From Blastocatellia bacterium AA13 (GTDB taxonomy: Bacteria > Acidobacteriota > Blastocatellia > UBA7656): a stretch of DNA of 64,000 nucleotides. The DNA is taken from positions 16,253 through 80,252 of the forward strand of contig QHVH01000030.1 of the NCBI GenBank assembly GCA_003222245.1, read 5' to 3'. Positions 9,486 through 18,754 of the stretch are shown here, piece after piece; position 1 is the stretch's first letter; the number at the start of each line of letters is the position of its first letter. Made by a program: the position numbers and the translations under genes. The notes beneath the pieces were generated by a model. That model worked only from the letters and a program-made list of their open reading frames with translations. It made no database searches and was not told the origin of the DNA.

Positions 9486-9634
9486 GTTGGCACGGCGCTC
9501 CGAGGGGCGGCGCAGCCAACGCTCTTAAGAAGATGACAGTGCGCTCGCCTCGCGGAGTGACCTGAGGCGAGCGGGGCTGGATCACCGAATTAAAGTCCTA
9601 GCAGGCTTATCCAAGCCAGGAGAAAAAAGCCTGC
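9486..9634 (+). promoter_or_regulatory. Structured 5' leader of the cysteine-rich peptide gene
   Basis: Three stem-loops follow one another. The first pairs GTTGGC (9486-9491) with GCCAAC (9515-9520). The second is a perfect 9-bp stem, GCTCGCCTC (9543-9551) with GAGGCGAGC (9564-9572). The third pairs GCAGGCTT (9601-9608) with AAGCCTGC (9627-9634), but GGCTT can instead pair with AAGCC at 9613-9617, so two exclusive folds are possible just ahead of the ribosome site. A regulatory leader is inferred; no known riboswitch class was recognised. Confidence 0.45.
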
Positions 9635-9657
9635 GCATAACAAAAGGAGGCAATGAA

Positions 9658-9861
9658 ATGTCTACTATGGTTCCTTCTAAAATCGCTCGAAAGTTAATTT
9701 TGTTGTCCGCGATGTTGGTGTTTCTTGGAGGGCTTGTGTTCACCGGAGGAACGCAATCAGCAGCGGCAAATAACCGCGCCCTCATTTGCTGTTCAGCTTG
9801 CGACGTGGAGAACCCTCCACTGCCCTGTCTTCACGGCTGCAGTCCGAGTTGTAGGAACTGA
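9658..9861 (+). CDS. Small secreted cysteine-rich peptide, unknown function
   Basis: A 67-residue product with a clear Sec-type signal (basic residues, then LILLSAMLVFLGGLVFTGG, then a probable cleavage after SAAA). The predicted mature part is about 30 residues and holds six cysteines in the order CC-x2-C-x8-C-x3-C-x3-C (ICCSACDVENPPLPCLHGCS), suggesting two or three disulfides or metal binding. AAAGGAGG lies 7 bases before the ATG, close to an ideal ribosome site, so it is very likely translated. It stands alone, with its own promoter-like site and a long folded leader. The family is not recognised; a secreted disulfide peptide, toxin or modified peptide precursor are all possible. Confidence 0.65.
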   Translation: MSTMVPSKIARKLILLSAMLVFLGGLVFTGGTQSAAANNRALICCSACDVENPPLPCLHGCSPSCRN

Positions 9862-9914
9862 CTATAAGAGACTACTGAGAGCGTAGAGAGCCAAGCTTGG
9901 TATACCTCTCGAAT

Positions 9915-9963
9915 GCGGCCGCCGGTGCTTCGCGGCTCAGACCGCGAACTCATCGGCGGCCGC
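9915..9963. terminator. Compound GC hairpin between convergent genes
   Basis: GCGGCCGCCG (9915-9924) pairs perfectly with CGGCGGCCGC (9954-9963), and inside it CGCGG (9931-9935) pairs with CCGCG (9942-9946). It lies just after the 3' end of the efflux operon and after the peptide gene on the other strand. There is no run of U, so it may stabilise transcript ends or act with Rho rather than terminate by itself. Confidence 0.45.
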
Positions 9964-9972
9964 GAATCATTG

Positions 9973-11382
9973 CTATTCCTTCCAACCTCCGCCGAGCGCT
10001 TTGTAGAGTTGAACCAACGCGAGAAGCTCGTCGCGTTTTATTTGAGAGAGTGAGAGCTCGGCCGAGAAAAGATCGCGATCGGCATCGAGCGCGTTCAGAA
10101 GCGTGTCTACGCCGCCGCGATATCGCAAATAAGACAATCGCGCGCGGTCCTGCAGCGTCGCTACGAGCAATTCCTGCTGCGTTCGAATCTCTTTGATCCT
10201 TGCATACTGCACGAGCGCGTCCGACACCTCCCTGAACGCAGTCTGAATCGTTCTTTCGTACTGAACCAGCAGGATGTCTCTTTGCGCTTTGGCAAGCTTC
10301 ACGTTTGATTTGAGCCGTCCCCCGCTAAAGATCGGCTGGGCTATCCGCGGCGCGAAGTTCCAGGCGCTTCGTGATCCGCTGAAGAGGTTCGAAAGCTGAT
10401 TGCTTTCGAATCCAAGAAAGCCGGTCAGACTAATTTGCGGAAAGTACGCAGCTCGAGCCACGCCGATTGTTGCGTTCGCGGCGATCAAATTCTCCTCGGC
10501 AGCGCGGATATCCGGACGCCTTTCGAGCAGCGATGAGGGAAGACCGGGTGGGACTGCGGCGGGTTTTTCCTGGTCGTTGAGACTGCTGCCTCTCTGAACA
10601 GGACCTGGGTTATTGCCGACAAGAAAACTGATCTGATTTTCCGTTTGGTCGATCCTTCTTTCGGTCTCGGGAATGGCTATGGAAGCCGTGTACACCAACT
10701 GTTCCGCTTGACGAACGTCCAGCATCGTCGCGACGCCGCCTTGTTCCCGAGATCTTATGAGCCGCAATGAATCCTCGCGGCCCGCGAGCGTGCGTTTATC
10801 GATTTCCAGCTCGGCGTCAAGCTCGATCAGGTTGAAGTAGGCGGTTGCAACATCGCCTACTAGCGTCGTGATTACTGCTTTCCGAGTCTCTTCCGTAGAT
10901 AACAAGTTCGCTCGCGCGGCTTCGGTAGCGCGGCGCAGCCTTCCCCAGACGTCGACTTCGAATGAAAGGAGATTTATCAGGACCGAGCCGAACGTGTGTC
11001 CTCGCGCCACGCCTTCGGGAAGCGGTATGGCTCCGCCTTTGGAATTCTCGATAGTGGTTATGCCGACGCTGGGAACGATGCTGGGAAATTGATCGGAGCG
11101 GACGATACCGAGATTCGCGCGGGCCGCGCTCACGCGAGCCACGGCTTCTCGAAGATCGTAATTGCTTACCAGCGCGGTGCGTATGAGCTTCTGAAGCTCC
11201 GCGTCCTTGAATACCTCGAACCACTTCAATTCGGCTAGTGAAGCAGGATCGGCGGCCGTGTTGGCATCCGCGCCTCGGAACACATCGGGAGTTTTGACGG
11301 CGGGTCTCCGGTACTTTGGACCGACGGTACAACCCGACAACAGAAGCAGGGCCGCGGCGCCCGCCGCAATCAGTTTTCTCAT
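9973..11382 (-). CDS. Outer-membrane efflux lipoprotein (NodT/OprM type)
   Basis: A 469-residue outer membrane factor of a tripartite RND pump. The start at 11382 gives a lipoprotein signal with lipobox LLSGC, so the mature protein is lipidated at that cysteine. Two OEP repeats follow; the segments with SNYDLREAVARVSAARANLG and the second NLIAANATIGVARAAYFPQ are typical of the alpha-helical barrel repeats. The frame extends upstream into the pump gene, but only the 11382 start yields the lipoprotein signal. It is the last gene of the STAS-adaptor-pump-OMF operon, 35 bases after the pump gene. Substrates cannot be told from sequence. Confidence 0.93.
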   Translation of the reverse strand: MRKLIAAGAAALLLLSGCTVGPKYRRPAVKTPDVFRGADANTAADPASLAELKWFEVFKDAELQKLIRTALVSNYDLREAVARVSAARANLGIVRSDQFPSIVPSVGITTIENSKGGAIPLPEGVARGHTFGSVLINLLSFEVDVWGRLRRATEAARANLLSTEETRKAVITTLVGDVATAYFNLIELDAELEIDKRTLAGREDSLRLIRSREQGGVATMLDVRQAEQLVYTASIAIPETERRIDQTENQISFLVGNNPGPVQRGSSLNDQEKPAAVPPGLPSSLLERRPDIRAAEENLIAANATIGVARAAYFPQISLTGFLGFESNQLSNLFSGSRSAWNFAPRIAQPIFSGGRLKSNVKLAKAQRDILLVQYERTIQTAFREVSDALVQYARIKEIRTQQELLVATLQDRARLSYLRYRGGVDTLLNALDADRDLFSAELSLSQIKRDELLALVQLYKALGGGWKE

Positions 11383-11417
11383 CGCGCTACAACCTCGCGG
11401 GCGACCGGGTTCGTCAT

Positions 11418-14400
11418 CTAGTCTCCTTCGCTGTGCACGGCTGTTTCCGGGGCTGCCGGATGAGGGCGCTTCTTCGCGGCGCCGGACATTCTCTCGACGA
11501 CATAGAAGCTGACGGGAATGATGAAAATTGCGATACCCGTTGCCGCGAGCATGCCTACGATAACAACCGTGCCCAGTATTTTCCGCGAGGCGGCGCCCGA
11601 GCCGGAAGCAATCCATAGAGGTATGCAGCCAAAGATGAATGCGAAAGACGTCATCAGAATGGGCCGCAATCGCAGCCGAGCGCCTCGAAGCGCCGCGTCC
11701 ACTAAATTGCTTCCTTTTTCGAGCTCGGCTTTGGCGAATTCAACGATTAGAATCGCGTTCTTGGCGGCGAGTCCGATCAATACAATCAACCCGATTTGCG
11801 CGTACAGATCGAAGTCATAACCCCGCAACATTATTCCGACAAAGGCGCCGAACACGGCGACTGGAACGGTCAGAAGTACGGAGAAGGGAAGAGACCAGCT
11901 CTCATACAGCGCCGCGAGAATCAGAAATACGAAAACCAGCGAGAGCGCGAATACGGTTCCGCTCGTGCCGGAGGCCTTCTTCTCCTGATATGAAAGGTCA
12001 GCCCAGTCATAACCCATTTCGCGCGGGAGCGTTTCTTTTGCAACCGCCTCAAGAGCATCAAGCGCCTGGCCCGAGCTGTAGCCGGGCGCGGCCGATCCGA
12101 GAACCTGGGCGGCGCGATATAAGTTGAAGCGATTCGTATATTCCGGACCGCTGATTCGTTTCGTGGTCGCGACGGCCGAAATCGGAACCATGGCGCCGTC
12201 GTTGTTTTTAACGTAGAACTGCCCGATGTCGCGATCGGTCATTCGTTCTTCGCCTTCGGCTTGTAGAAACACGCGCCATTGCCGGCCGAATCGATTGAAC
12301 TGATTTATATAGAGGCCTCCGAGAAACGCCTGCATTGTCTGATAGACATCGCTTACCGCAACGCCTTGCTTGAGAACTTTGTCGCGGTCGACATCGGCGA
12401 ACACCTGTGGAATCGAGGCCGAGAATGGCGAATTGACGCCGGTGAGCTCCGGCCGTTTTCGACAGGCGGTGAGGAATTTCTGTAAGTTTTGATCGAGAAA
12501 TTCTACAGAGCCGCCGCTTCGATCCTGAAGCCAGAACGAGAAGCCGCCCGAGCTTCCAAGGCCGGGAATGGATGGCGGCATGAAAGCGAACGCGGTCGCC
12601 TCCGGAACCTCGGCTACCAGGGCGCGGTTCAGCGTTTCCATGATCCCGCGCGCCTGGAGCTTATCCGATCCGCGCTCATCCCATGGTTTCAGGCCCACAA
12701 AGAAGAAGCCTTGATAGCTGGCCGACACCCTGGTCAACAAGCTGAATCCACCGACCGCATTGTAGAACTGTACGCCTTCGGTCCTTCCGAGAATGTCTTC
12801 GATCTTGCGCAACGCCTGGTCGGTTCTTTCCAATGAAGCGGCGGCCGGAAGCTGGCAGTTCAAAAACAGGTAGCCATAGTCTTCTTCGGGAAGAAAGCTG
12901 CTGGGCAGCCGCTTGCCCAGAAAAAGATCGACGCCTGCGAACACTACGAGAATCAAAATCCCTACCAGCGACTTGCGAATAAGCGCGTGGCTCCAGTTGA
13001 CGTAACCGTTAGTCGTTTTCTCAAAGGCCCTGTTGAAGGCGCCAAAGAATCTGCCGAAGATCCCTCGCGATTGTTTGCGGGGCTTCAACAACAGCGCCGA
13101 CAGCGCGGGCGACAGCGTCAAGGCGTTAAAGGCGGAGATTAGGACCGAGATTGCGATCGTGACCGCGAATTGTTTGTTCAACCGGCCCTGAATTCCGCTT
13201 ATCAAGGCTACCGGGACGAATACCGAGGCAAGTATGAGCGCAATCCCGATGACCGGACCCGACACCTCTTTCATGGCCTGGAGCGTTGCATCGCGAGGCG
13301 TCATGCCTTCTTCAATGTGATGCTCCACGGCTTCGACGACGACGATCGCATCGTCTACAACCAGTCCGATGGCCAGCACGAGTCCGAACAACGACAGTGT
13401 GTTTATCGAAAAGCCGAGAAGCGGGAATACGGCAAACGTGCCGATCAGCGAGACCGGCACCGCGATCATTGGAATGAGCGTGGCCCGCCAGTTCTGCAAA
13501 AACAAAAAGACTACAAGGATGACCAGGATCATCGCTTCGACAAGAGTCTTGACTATTTCGCGAATGCCTTCGATGACCGGCAGCGTGGTGTCGAGTGTTA
13601 TTGCGTAATCGAGATCGGCAGGGAAGCGAGTCTTCAGCTCTTCCATCGTCTTCTTGACGCCGTCTCCGACCGCGAGTGAATTCGAGCCCGGAGCTTGAAA
13701 GATCGCGATGATGCAGCCGGGTTGCCCGTTGACTCTGGCCTTTTGTTGATAATTCAGTGCGCCAAGTTCCACGCGGGCGACGTCTTTCATCCTGACCGCG
13801 GAGCCATTGGGGTTCGAGCGAACGACTATTTCGGCGAACTCTTCCGGAGTGCGGAGACGGCCCTGCGCTCGAACCGTGTACGTCATCTCCTTTCCTTTAG
13901 GCGCCGGCTCCGCGCCGACCTGACCCGAGGGATTTACCGCGCTTTGTTGCTGTACGGCTCGAACCAGATCGGGAACGGCGAGTCCAAGTTTCGCCAGAAG
14001 ATCGGGCTTCACCCATATCCTCATCGCGTAGTCACTGGCGCCGAAGAGCCTCACTTCGCCGACGCCGGGCACGCGGTAGAGCACGTCGTTTATATTGATG
14101 TTCGCGTAGTTGGCGAGGAAGAGTGAGTCGTATGTGTTGCGCGGAGAAAGGAGCGAGACTACCAGCATCGGTATGCCGGTCGACTTTCGAAGGCTTATTC
14201 CGAATTGATTCACGTCCGAAGGCAGATTCGGCTGCGCCTGGGCGATTCGGTTTTGGACATTGACTTGATCGGTGTTGACGTCTGTGTCGAGATCGAACGT
14301 GACGGTCAACTGTTCCGTGCCGTCATTCGCGTTCGTCGACTGCATGTATGTGAGATTGTCGACGCCGTTCATCTGCTGTTCGAGCGGAGTCGACACCGAT

Positions 14401-14579
14401 TGTTCGATGGTTACCGCATCCGCGCCCGTGAAAGTAGTCGACGCGATTATCTGAGGCGGCACTATTTGAGGAAATTGCGCCAGAGGAAGTGAACGCATAG
14501 ACACGAGCCCGCCGATGATAGTGAGGATGGCGATCACCATCGCAACGATCGGGCGGTTGATGAAGAATCTCGATATCAT
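11418..14579 (-). CDS. RND multidrug efflux pump, inner membrane subunit (HAE1/AcrB family)
   Basis: A 1053-residue proton-driven exporter, full length for the AcrB/MexB family. The N-terminus is classic ([19 protein letters not shown]), the porter domain carries [20 protein letters not shown], and helix 4 has the proton-relay aspartate pair in [17 protein letters not shown]. Helix 10 lysine and the C-terminal repeat ([17 protein letters not shown]) are present. It exports amphiphilic compounds from the periplasm/inner membrane through the adaptor and outer-membrane partners encoded on either side. It sits 46 bases after the adaptor gene and shares its operon and probable sigma-54 control. 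Confidence 0.96.
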   Translation of the reverse strand: MISRFFINRPIVAMVIAILTIIGGLVSMRSLPLAQFPQIVPPQIIASTTFTGADAVTIEQSVSTPLEQQMNGVDNLTYMQSTNANDGTEQLTVTFDLDTDVNTDQVNVQNRIAQAQPNLPSDVNQFGISLRKSTGIPMLVVSLLSPRNTYDSLFLANYANININDVLYRVPGVGEVRLFGASDYAMRIWVKPDLLAKLGLAVPDLVRAVQQQSAVNPSGQVGAEPAPKGKEMTYTVRAQGRLRTPEEFAEIVVRSNPNGSAVRMKDVARVELGALNYQQKARVNGQPGCIIAIFQAPGSNSLAVGDGVKKTMEELKTRFPADLDYAITLDTTLPVIEGIREIVKTLVEAMILVILVVFLFLQNWRATLIPMIAVPVSLIGTFAVFPLLGFSINTLSLFGLVLAIGLVVDDAIVVVEAVEHHIEEGMTPRDATLQAMKEVSGPVIGIALILASVFVPVALISGIQGRLNKQFAVTIAISVLISAFNALTLSPALSALLLKPRKQSRGIFGRFFGAFNRAFEKTTNGYVNWSHALIRKSLVGILILVVFAGVDLFLGKRLPSSFLPEEDYGYLFLNCQLPAAASLERTDQALRKIEDILGRTEGVQFYNAVGGFSLLTRVSASYQGFFFVGLKPWDERGSDKLQARGIMETLNRALVAEVPEATAFAFMPPSIPGLGSSGGFSFWLQDRSGGSVEFLDQNLQKFLTACRKRPELTGVNSPFSASIPQVFADVDRDKVLKQGVAVSDVYQTMQAFLGGLYINQFNRFGRQWRVFLQAEGEERMTDRDIGQFYVKNNDGAMVPISAVATTKRISGPEYTNRFNLYRAAQVLGSAAPGYSSGQALDALEAVAKETLPREMGYDWADLSYQEKKASGTSGTVFALSLVFVFLILAALYESWSLPFSVLLTVPVAVFGAFVGIMLRGYDFDLYAQIGLIVLIGLAAKNAILIVEFAKAELEKGSNLVDAALRGARLRLRPILMTSFAFIFGCIPLWIASGSGAASRKILGTVVIVGMLAATGIAIFIIPVSFYVVERMSGAAKKRPHPAAPETAVHSEGD

Positions 14580-14625
14580 CGCTCGTTTATGAAGCCGCGA
14601 ACAACAAAGTTCCGAAGGGATACTC

Positions 14626-15918
14626 TTACGGCGTAGGGCCTCCGTTCAAAGGGGTATAAGGTTTGGGAGTTATAGTTGTGCCCGCCCTGACTCGCTGCGT
14701 GCCTTCCACCACGATCGTCTCGCCTGCCTTCAAGCCTTCGTCGATTATCCACATCGAGCCGGTTCGCTCGCCGACCTTCACCGTTCTGATCTCAACCTTG
14801 TTCTCATTATCGACGACCGCTGCTTGATAACTGCCCTGCATTTCCGTGACCGCGCGCTGAGGAACCAGCAGCGCTGCTTCACGGGTGCTGGTCATCGCGC
14901 GAACACGGCCGTACTGACCGGGACGAAGCGTGTTTCCCGGATTCGGAAATGTGCCCGCCAGTCTGATCGTGCCGGTCTTCTCGTTTACTTCTCGATCACC
15001 TACAAAAAACTTGCCTTTGTGAGGGTACGTTGTTCCATCGGCGAGGACCAGTTCCAATTCCGTTTCGCGTCCTATAGCGCCTTTGTCGCTCTTCGTGATA
15101 TTGCGGCGCACATAGTGCAGGTATTCCTGTTCGGGGAGCGTAAAGTAGACCTTGATCGGATCGACGGTAGAAACCGTAGTCAGCGGCTGGCTTGATGGGC
15201 TGACCAGGTCGCCAACCTGCGCCTGCGCGATTCCGGCAATTCCGTCGATGGGCGATGTAATGCTGGTGAAGCCAAGGTTCAATTGCGCGCTCTTCAAGTT
15301 GGCGGTAGAAGCCTCGACGCCTGCCCTGGCTGCAACAAGAGCGGCTCTGGCGGTCTCTACAGCAGCGGCGGCGGCCTCAACCTGAGCTTTCGCGGCAAGA
15401 TTGAACTGAATGGCGTTCTGCAGTTCCTGTTCGGTGATCGCTCTTTCTTTAGCCAGCGGAGTGTAGCGCTCGACGTCGAGTTTAGTCTTTCCCTGATTGG
15501 CCTTGGCCTGTGAAAGCTGCGCCTGCGCTTGCAGCAACTGCCCATTTGCCTGCGCGACTTGTCCCTGTGCTTTGGCGAGGTCTCCTTTGGCCTGTTCAGC
15601 GGCGGCCTCGAGAGGTCTCCGGTCGATTTCAAACAGCAACTGGCCTTTCCTTACAAAGGAGCCTTCCGTATAGTTCTTGCTCCGCAGATAGCCCATCGCC
15701 TGCGCTTTTATCTGGGCGTTTACCATTCCATCAAGCGTTCCGATCCACTCGCCGTATATCGGTACATCCCTTTGTTCGACCTTCGTGGTCTCGACTTCGA
15801 CAGGAGCGGGCGCTTGATTTGACTGCTTTGGCTTCGAGCAGCCGATTCCCGGCAGCACTGAAGCCAGCAGCGCTGAAGCCAGCAGCGTAAGCAGGATAGA
15901 TCTGAAGAAAATTTTCAT
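14626..15918 (-). CDS. RND efflux periplasmic adaptor (membrane fusion protein), lipoprotein
   Basis: A 430-residue adaptor that bridges the pump and the outer-membrane channel. From the ATG at 15918 the signal ends in VLPGIGC, consistent with a lipobox, followed by a short linker. The lipoyl half-motifs ([20 protein letters not shown] and [20 protein letters not shown]) flank a long alpha-helical hairpin rich in Ala/Gln (about residues 105-215), and a beta-barrel domain follows. The upstream in-frame codons overlap the STAS gene's region and give no signal peptide, so they are rejected as start. It lies 55 bases after the STAS gene. Confidence 0.93.
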   Translation of the reverse strand: MKIFFRSILLTLLASALLASVLPGIGCSKPKQSNQAPAPVEVETTKVEQRDVPIYGEWIGTLDGMVNAQIKAQAMGYLRSKNYTEGSFVRKGQLLFEIDRRPLEAAAEQAKGDLAKAQGQVAQANGQLLQAQAQLSQAKANQGKTKLDVERYTPLAKERAITEQELQNAIQFNLAAKAQVEAAAAAVETARAALVAARAGVEASTANLKSAQLNLGFTSITSPIDGIAGIAQAQVGDLVSPSSQPLTTVSTVDPIKVYFTLPEQEYLHYVRRNITKSDKGAIGRETELELVLADGTTYPHKGKFFVGDREVNEKTGTIRLAGTFPNPGNTLRPGQYGRVRAMTSTREAALLVPQRAVTEMQGSYQAAVVDNENKVEIRTVKVGERTGSMWIIDEGLKAGETIVVEGTQRVRAGTTITPKPYTPLNGGPTP

Positions 15919-15973
15919 GCTTCTCTCGGGCCGAAATCGCCGGCCGTCCGATGCTCCACAGCCAGAGCCTGCA

Positions 15974-16267
15974 TCAATTGGGTCTCGCATTCTCGACCTG
16001 TGCTTCAATCTCGTCAACGATCAAGTTCATCAGGCAGCCGGTCGGCACGAGTATCACGCCGGCTCGCCGCATTTCAGTCAGGAGGGCTCTTCCCCCTGAA
16101 TCCACGAAAGTGACCGACGTCAGATTGACAACTATAGGCCGCTCGCGTCCCGAAAGAGATTCGGCCTGCCAGCACTTCTCAAGCTCGCGGACCCATGGTC
16201 CCATGAGACGGCCTTCGACGTTCAGATCGATCGATTCGGCATCACGTTTAATACCGATTCTCAGCAT
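15974..16267 (-). CDS. STAS-domain protein (anti-sigma factor antagonist-like)
   Basis: A 97-residue single-domain protein. The STAS fold is read from the alternating strand-helix pattern, with the central loop VTFVDSGGRALLTEM containing the serine that is the phosphorylation site in SpoIIAA-like antagonists. Such proteins bind anti-sigma/kinase partners in a phosphorylation-dependent way; here no partner kinase is adjacent. It is the first gene of the RND efflux operon, 55 bases before the adaptor, which is an unusual place for a STAS protein and suggests a regulatory or membrane-lipid-sensing role linked to the pump (inference). Confidence 0.8.
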   Translation of the reverse strand: MLRIGIKRDAESIDLNVEGRLMGPWVRELEKCWQAESLSGRERPIVVNLTSVTFVDSGGRALLTEMRRAGVILVPTGCLMNLIVDEIEAQVENARPN

Positions 16268-16309
16268 ACCACTCCGCTACAGAACGCAAGCAAATGGAGT
16301 GAGACTATC

Positions 16310-16324
16310 GCAAATGAGGGTCCA
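16310..16324 (-). promoter_or_regulatory. Candidate sigma-54 promoter of the STAS-RND operon
   Basis: On the minus strand this reads TGGACCCTCATTTGC, with GG and GC exactly 10 bases apart, TGG at -24 and TTGC at -12 of the sigma-54 consensus. The predicted start is about 30 bases before the STAS gene. The divergent neighbour encodes a sigma-54 activator, which supports the reading. Confidence 0.5.
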
Positions 16325-16407
16325 CACAACCTGCGTGAGTCATTGGGACTTTCCCCTTGGCATTCTCGATCGGGTAGTGATAGAGCGTCGTGGAAGGGCG
16401 ACCGCAT

Positions 16408-16423
16408 ATGGTCACGTGGCCAT
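16408..16423. promoter_or_regulatory. Imperfect palindrome, probable activator site
   Basis: ATGGTCACGTGGCCAT is a 16-base palindrome with one mismatched pair around a CACGTG core. GGTCACG is repeated 18 bases further on at 16428-16434. It lies about 90-110 bases upstream of the sigma-54-like promoter at 16310-16324, the usual position for enhancer sites bound by Fis-type sigma-54 activators. Apart from these elements and the ribosome site of the divergent gene, the 320-base gap 16268-16587 shows nothing else. Confidence 0.45.
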
Positions 16424-16587
16424 AAACGGTCACGCTACGAAGCTCTTGCGGGAGAGATTTGTGCCGGTCGATGAGCAAGTGATGGCTGGCAAGAACTGCT
16501 TTCGGACTTTGGAAAATGGCGTTCAGTCGCCGGCGGACTTGACGTTAAGCACGTAACAGACTTGTATTACTTGAGGAAGGAGGACGA

Positions 16588-18639
16588 GTGATCCAGAATT
16601 CGGCCACCGCCGCGGTTGAATTGGCTCCTGAGAAGTACCTTCTTTTATTGGATCTCACAAAAGCCATCGCGTCTCATCGCAATCTGTCCGAGCTTTTTCA
16701 CGAGCTTGCTAACGATCTCCATCAGCTTTTCGAGTTTCACAATCTATCAATAATGCTGCACGATGAGCCGAACAACTTGATGCGGCTCTATATCCTCGAG
16801 ACAAGCGAACCTGCGATGCGAGAAGCGCCCACGGAGGTGCCGATCGAAGGGTCGCTCGCGGGACTTGTGTGGAAAAGCCAGCAGCCGTTTGTTTCAGCCG
16901 ATCTTAAGCGCGAGTCCCGGTTCACTACCATCAATTTGATCCAGAGGCTGCCCGTAAGATCGGTGTGCACGCTGCCGCTGACCACGGCGCACGAGCGGCT
17001 TGGAGTGATGAGCATCGCCAGCGACAAGATCGGCGCGTATGACGGCATAGACTTGCAGTTTGCCCAGCAGGTCGCCACTCAAATAGCGGTGGCAGTCGAG
17101 ACTCAACGCTATCAGCAGCAATTGGCCCGAGAGCGAGACCGATCTGATCTGTTGCTGAAAATCAATAATATGCTGGTTTCCAATCTCAATCTGCGGGAGC
17201 TCTTGTCGGCCGTGTCCGTGTGTCTCCGTCGAGTCCTGCCGCACGATCTGGCCGGACTGGCGCTCTATGATCCCGCGATAGAGAAGCTTCGGGTCGTAGC
17301 AATGGATTTCCCAAGCGACGAGAGCCTTTTTATAGAAGGAGAAATTCTGCCGCTTGATAACAGCCCGGCCGGAGTTGCATTCACAGAGCAGCGCGCGGTC
17401 GTTCACGGCGCGACATTTCCGGACGGAGTTCGGTTGAGACCGCGCCTGGCGAATGCCGGAGTGAAATCCGGCTGTCTGGCGCCGCTGATCTCGCGCGGGC
17501 GAGCGCTCGGAATCCTTGGCGTGGCGAGTCTGGGCGAGAATGGGTTTGCATCGGACGACGCGGATTTGCTGAGTGAGATCGCCAAACAAGTCGCGATCGC
17601 GGTCGAAAACGCTATTGCATTTCGCGAAATCGATTCGCTCAAGAACAAGCTGGCCGAAGAGAAGCTTTATCTGGAAGAGGAGATCAGGACCGAATATAAC
17701 TTCGAAGAAATGATAGGCGGCAGCCCCGCGCTCAAACGAGTGTTGCAGGATGTTGAAACCGTGGCTCGCACCGATTCGACGGTCTTGATTTATGGAGAGA
17801 CTGGGACAGGGAAGGAGTTAATCGCTCGGGCGATTCACAACCTCGGCGCCCGGCGAGAACGTACTCTGGTAAAAGTGAATTGCGCTTCGATCCCTTCCGG
17901 ACTTCTTGAGAGCGAGATGTTCGGGCATGAGAAGGGCGCTTTCACGGGAGCGATTGAGCGACGCGTGGGCCGATTTGAGCTCGCGCACGAGGGCACGATT
18001 TTTCTAGATGAAGTCGGGGACATTCCGCTCGAGTTACAACCGAAGCTGCTTCGCGTGCTCCAGGAACAGGAGTTCGAACGCCTGGGGAGCTCGCGCACGA
18101 TTCGAGTAGACGCGCGCGTGGTCGCCGCGACGAACTCGGATCTTGGCCAGATGGTGGCCGAGAAAAAGTTTCGCGGGGATCTCTATTATCGATTAAACGT
18201 ATTTCCGATATGCCTGCCGCCCTTGCGCGAGCGCCGCGAAGACATTCCCCTGCTTGTGAACTTCTTCGCTAATAAGTTCGCGCAGCGGATGCGAAAGCCG
18301 ATCGAGAGGATTCAGAGCGAAACGATGGCTGTTCTCGTGAACTATGGCTGGCCGGGTAACATTCGCGAGCTGCAGAATCTCATCGAGCGCGCGGTTATTC
18401 ATTCACGCGGCCCGGTTCTGGAGATCCCCGTCGCTAATCTCAAGCGCTCTGATAAGGATCTTCGCGGCCATAAAGGGGGAAGGCTTGAAGATGTAGAACG
18501 CGAGCATATTCTAAAAATGCTTGGGGAGGCTGGTTGGGTTATCGGCGGCCCGGCGGGCGCGGCCGCGAGATTGGGACTAAACCGGACTACCTTGAATAAT
18601 AGACTCCGAAAGCTGGGTATCACTCGCCCACGAGTATAA
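16588..18639 (+). CDS. Sigma-54-dependent transcriptional activator with two GAF domains
   Basis: A 683-residue regulator. GAF domains occupy about 30-170 and 195-345, a short coiled linker follows (about 345-372), then the AAA+ domain with Walker A GETGTGKE (403-410) and the sigma-54 contact loop GAFTGA (450-455), and a Fis-type helix-turn-helix at the C-terminus (GAAARLGLNRTTLNNRLRKL). It remodels RNA polymerase-sigma-54 by ATP hydrolysis after a small molecule or redox signal binds a GAF domain, as in NorR/FhlA-type proteins; the ligand is not evident. The GTG start at 16588 has a GGAGGA site before it. It is divergent from the STAS-RND operon and is its most likely regulator. Confidence 0.92.
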   Translation: MIQNSATAAVELAPEKYLLLLDLTKAIASHRNLSELFHELANDLHQLFEFHNLSIMLHDEPNNLMRLYILETSEPAMREAPTEVPIEGSLAGLVWKSQQPFVSADLKRESRFTTINLIQRLPVRSVCTLPLTTAHERLGVMSIASDKIGAYDGIDLQFAQQVATQIAVAVETQRYQQQLARERDRSDLLLKINNMLVSNLNLRELLSAVSVCLRRVLPHDLAGLALYDPAIEKLRVVAMDFPSDESLFIEGEILPLDNSPAGVAFTEQRAVVHGATFPDGVRLRPRLANAGVKSGCLAPLISRGRALGILGVASLGENGFASDDADLLSEIAKQVAIAVENAIAFREIDSLKNKLAEEKLYLEEEIRTEYNFEEMIGGSPALKRVLQDVETVARTDSTVLIYGETGTGKELIARAIHNLGARRERTLVKVNCASIPSGLLESEMFGHEKGAFTGAIERRVGRFELAHEGTIFLDEVGDIPLELQPKLLRVLQEQEFERLGSSRTIRVDARVVAATNSDLGQMVAEKKFRGDLYYRLNVFPICLPPLRERREDIPLLVNFFANKFAQRMRKPIERIQSETMAVLVNYGWPGNIRELQNLIERAVIHSRGPVLEIPVANLKRSDKDLRGHKGGRLEDVEREHILKMLGEAGWVIGGPAGAAARLGLNRTTLNNRLRKLGITRPRV

Positions 18640-18687
18640 CTAATCGATCAGCGCTATCAGGAGGGAAGATTTCTTTCAGCGCTACGT

Positions 18688-18716
18688 AAAAAAACCGCTG
18701 CGGGAAACCGCAGCGG
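18688..18716 (-). terminator. Rho-independent terminator of ftsZ and the dcw cluster
   Basis: CCGCTGCGG (18695-18703) pairs perfectly with CCGCAGCGG (18708-18716) around a four-base loop. On the minus strand the stem is followed by a run of seven T, the classic intrinsic terminator, about 40 bases after the ftsZ stop. Confidence 0.88.
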
Positions 18717-18754
18717 CTCGTGGCTAAGGAGGATCACTCAGTAGATAAGTGTCG

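Noticed and set aside
9488..9494. TGGCACG, a perfect sigma-54 -24 element before the peptide gene
   Set aside because: The -12 GC is missing at the required 10-base spacing; a sigma-70-type promoter fits better.
11383..11616. In-frame extension of the outer-membrane factor gene
   Set aside because: It overlaps the end of the pump gene and lacks a signal; the lipoprotein signal starts at 11382.
15919..16017. In-frame extension of the adaptor gene
   Set aside because: It overlaps the STAS gene and reads as a basic non-signal sequence; the start at 15918 gives a lipoprotein signal.
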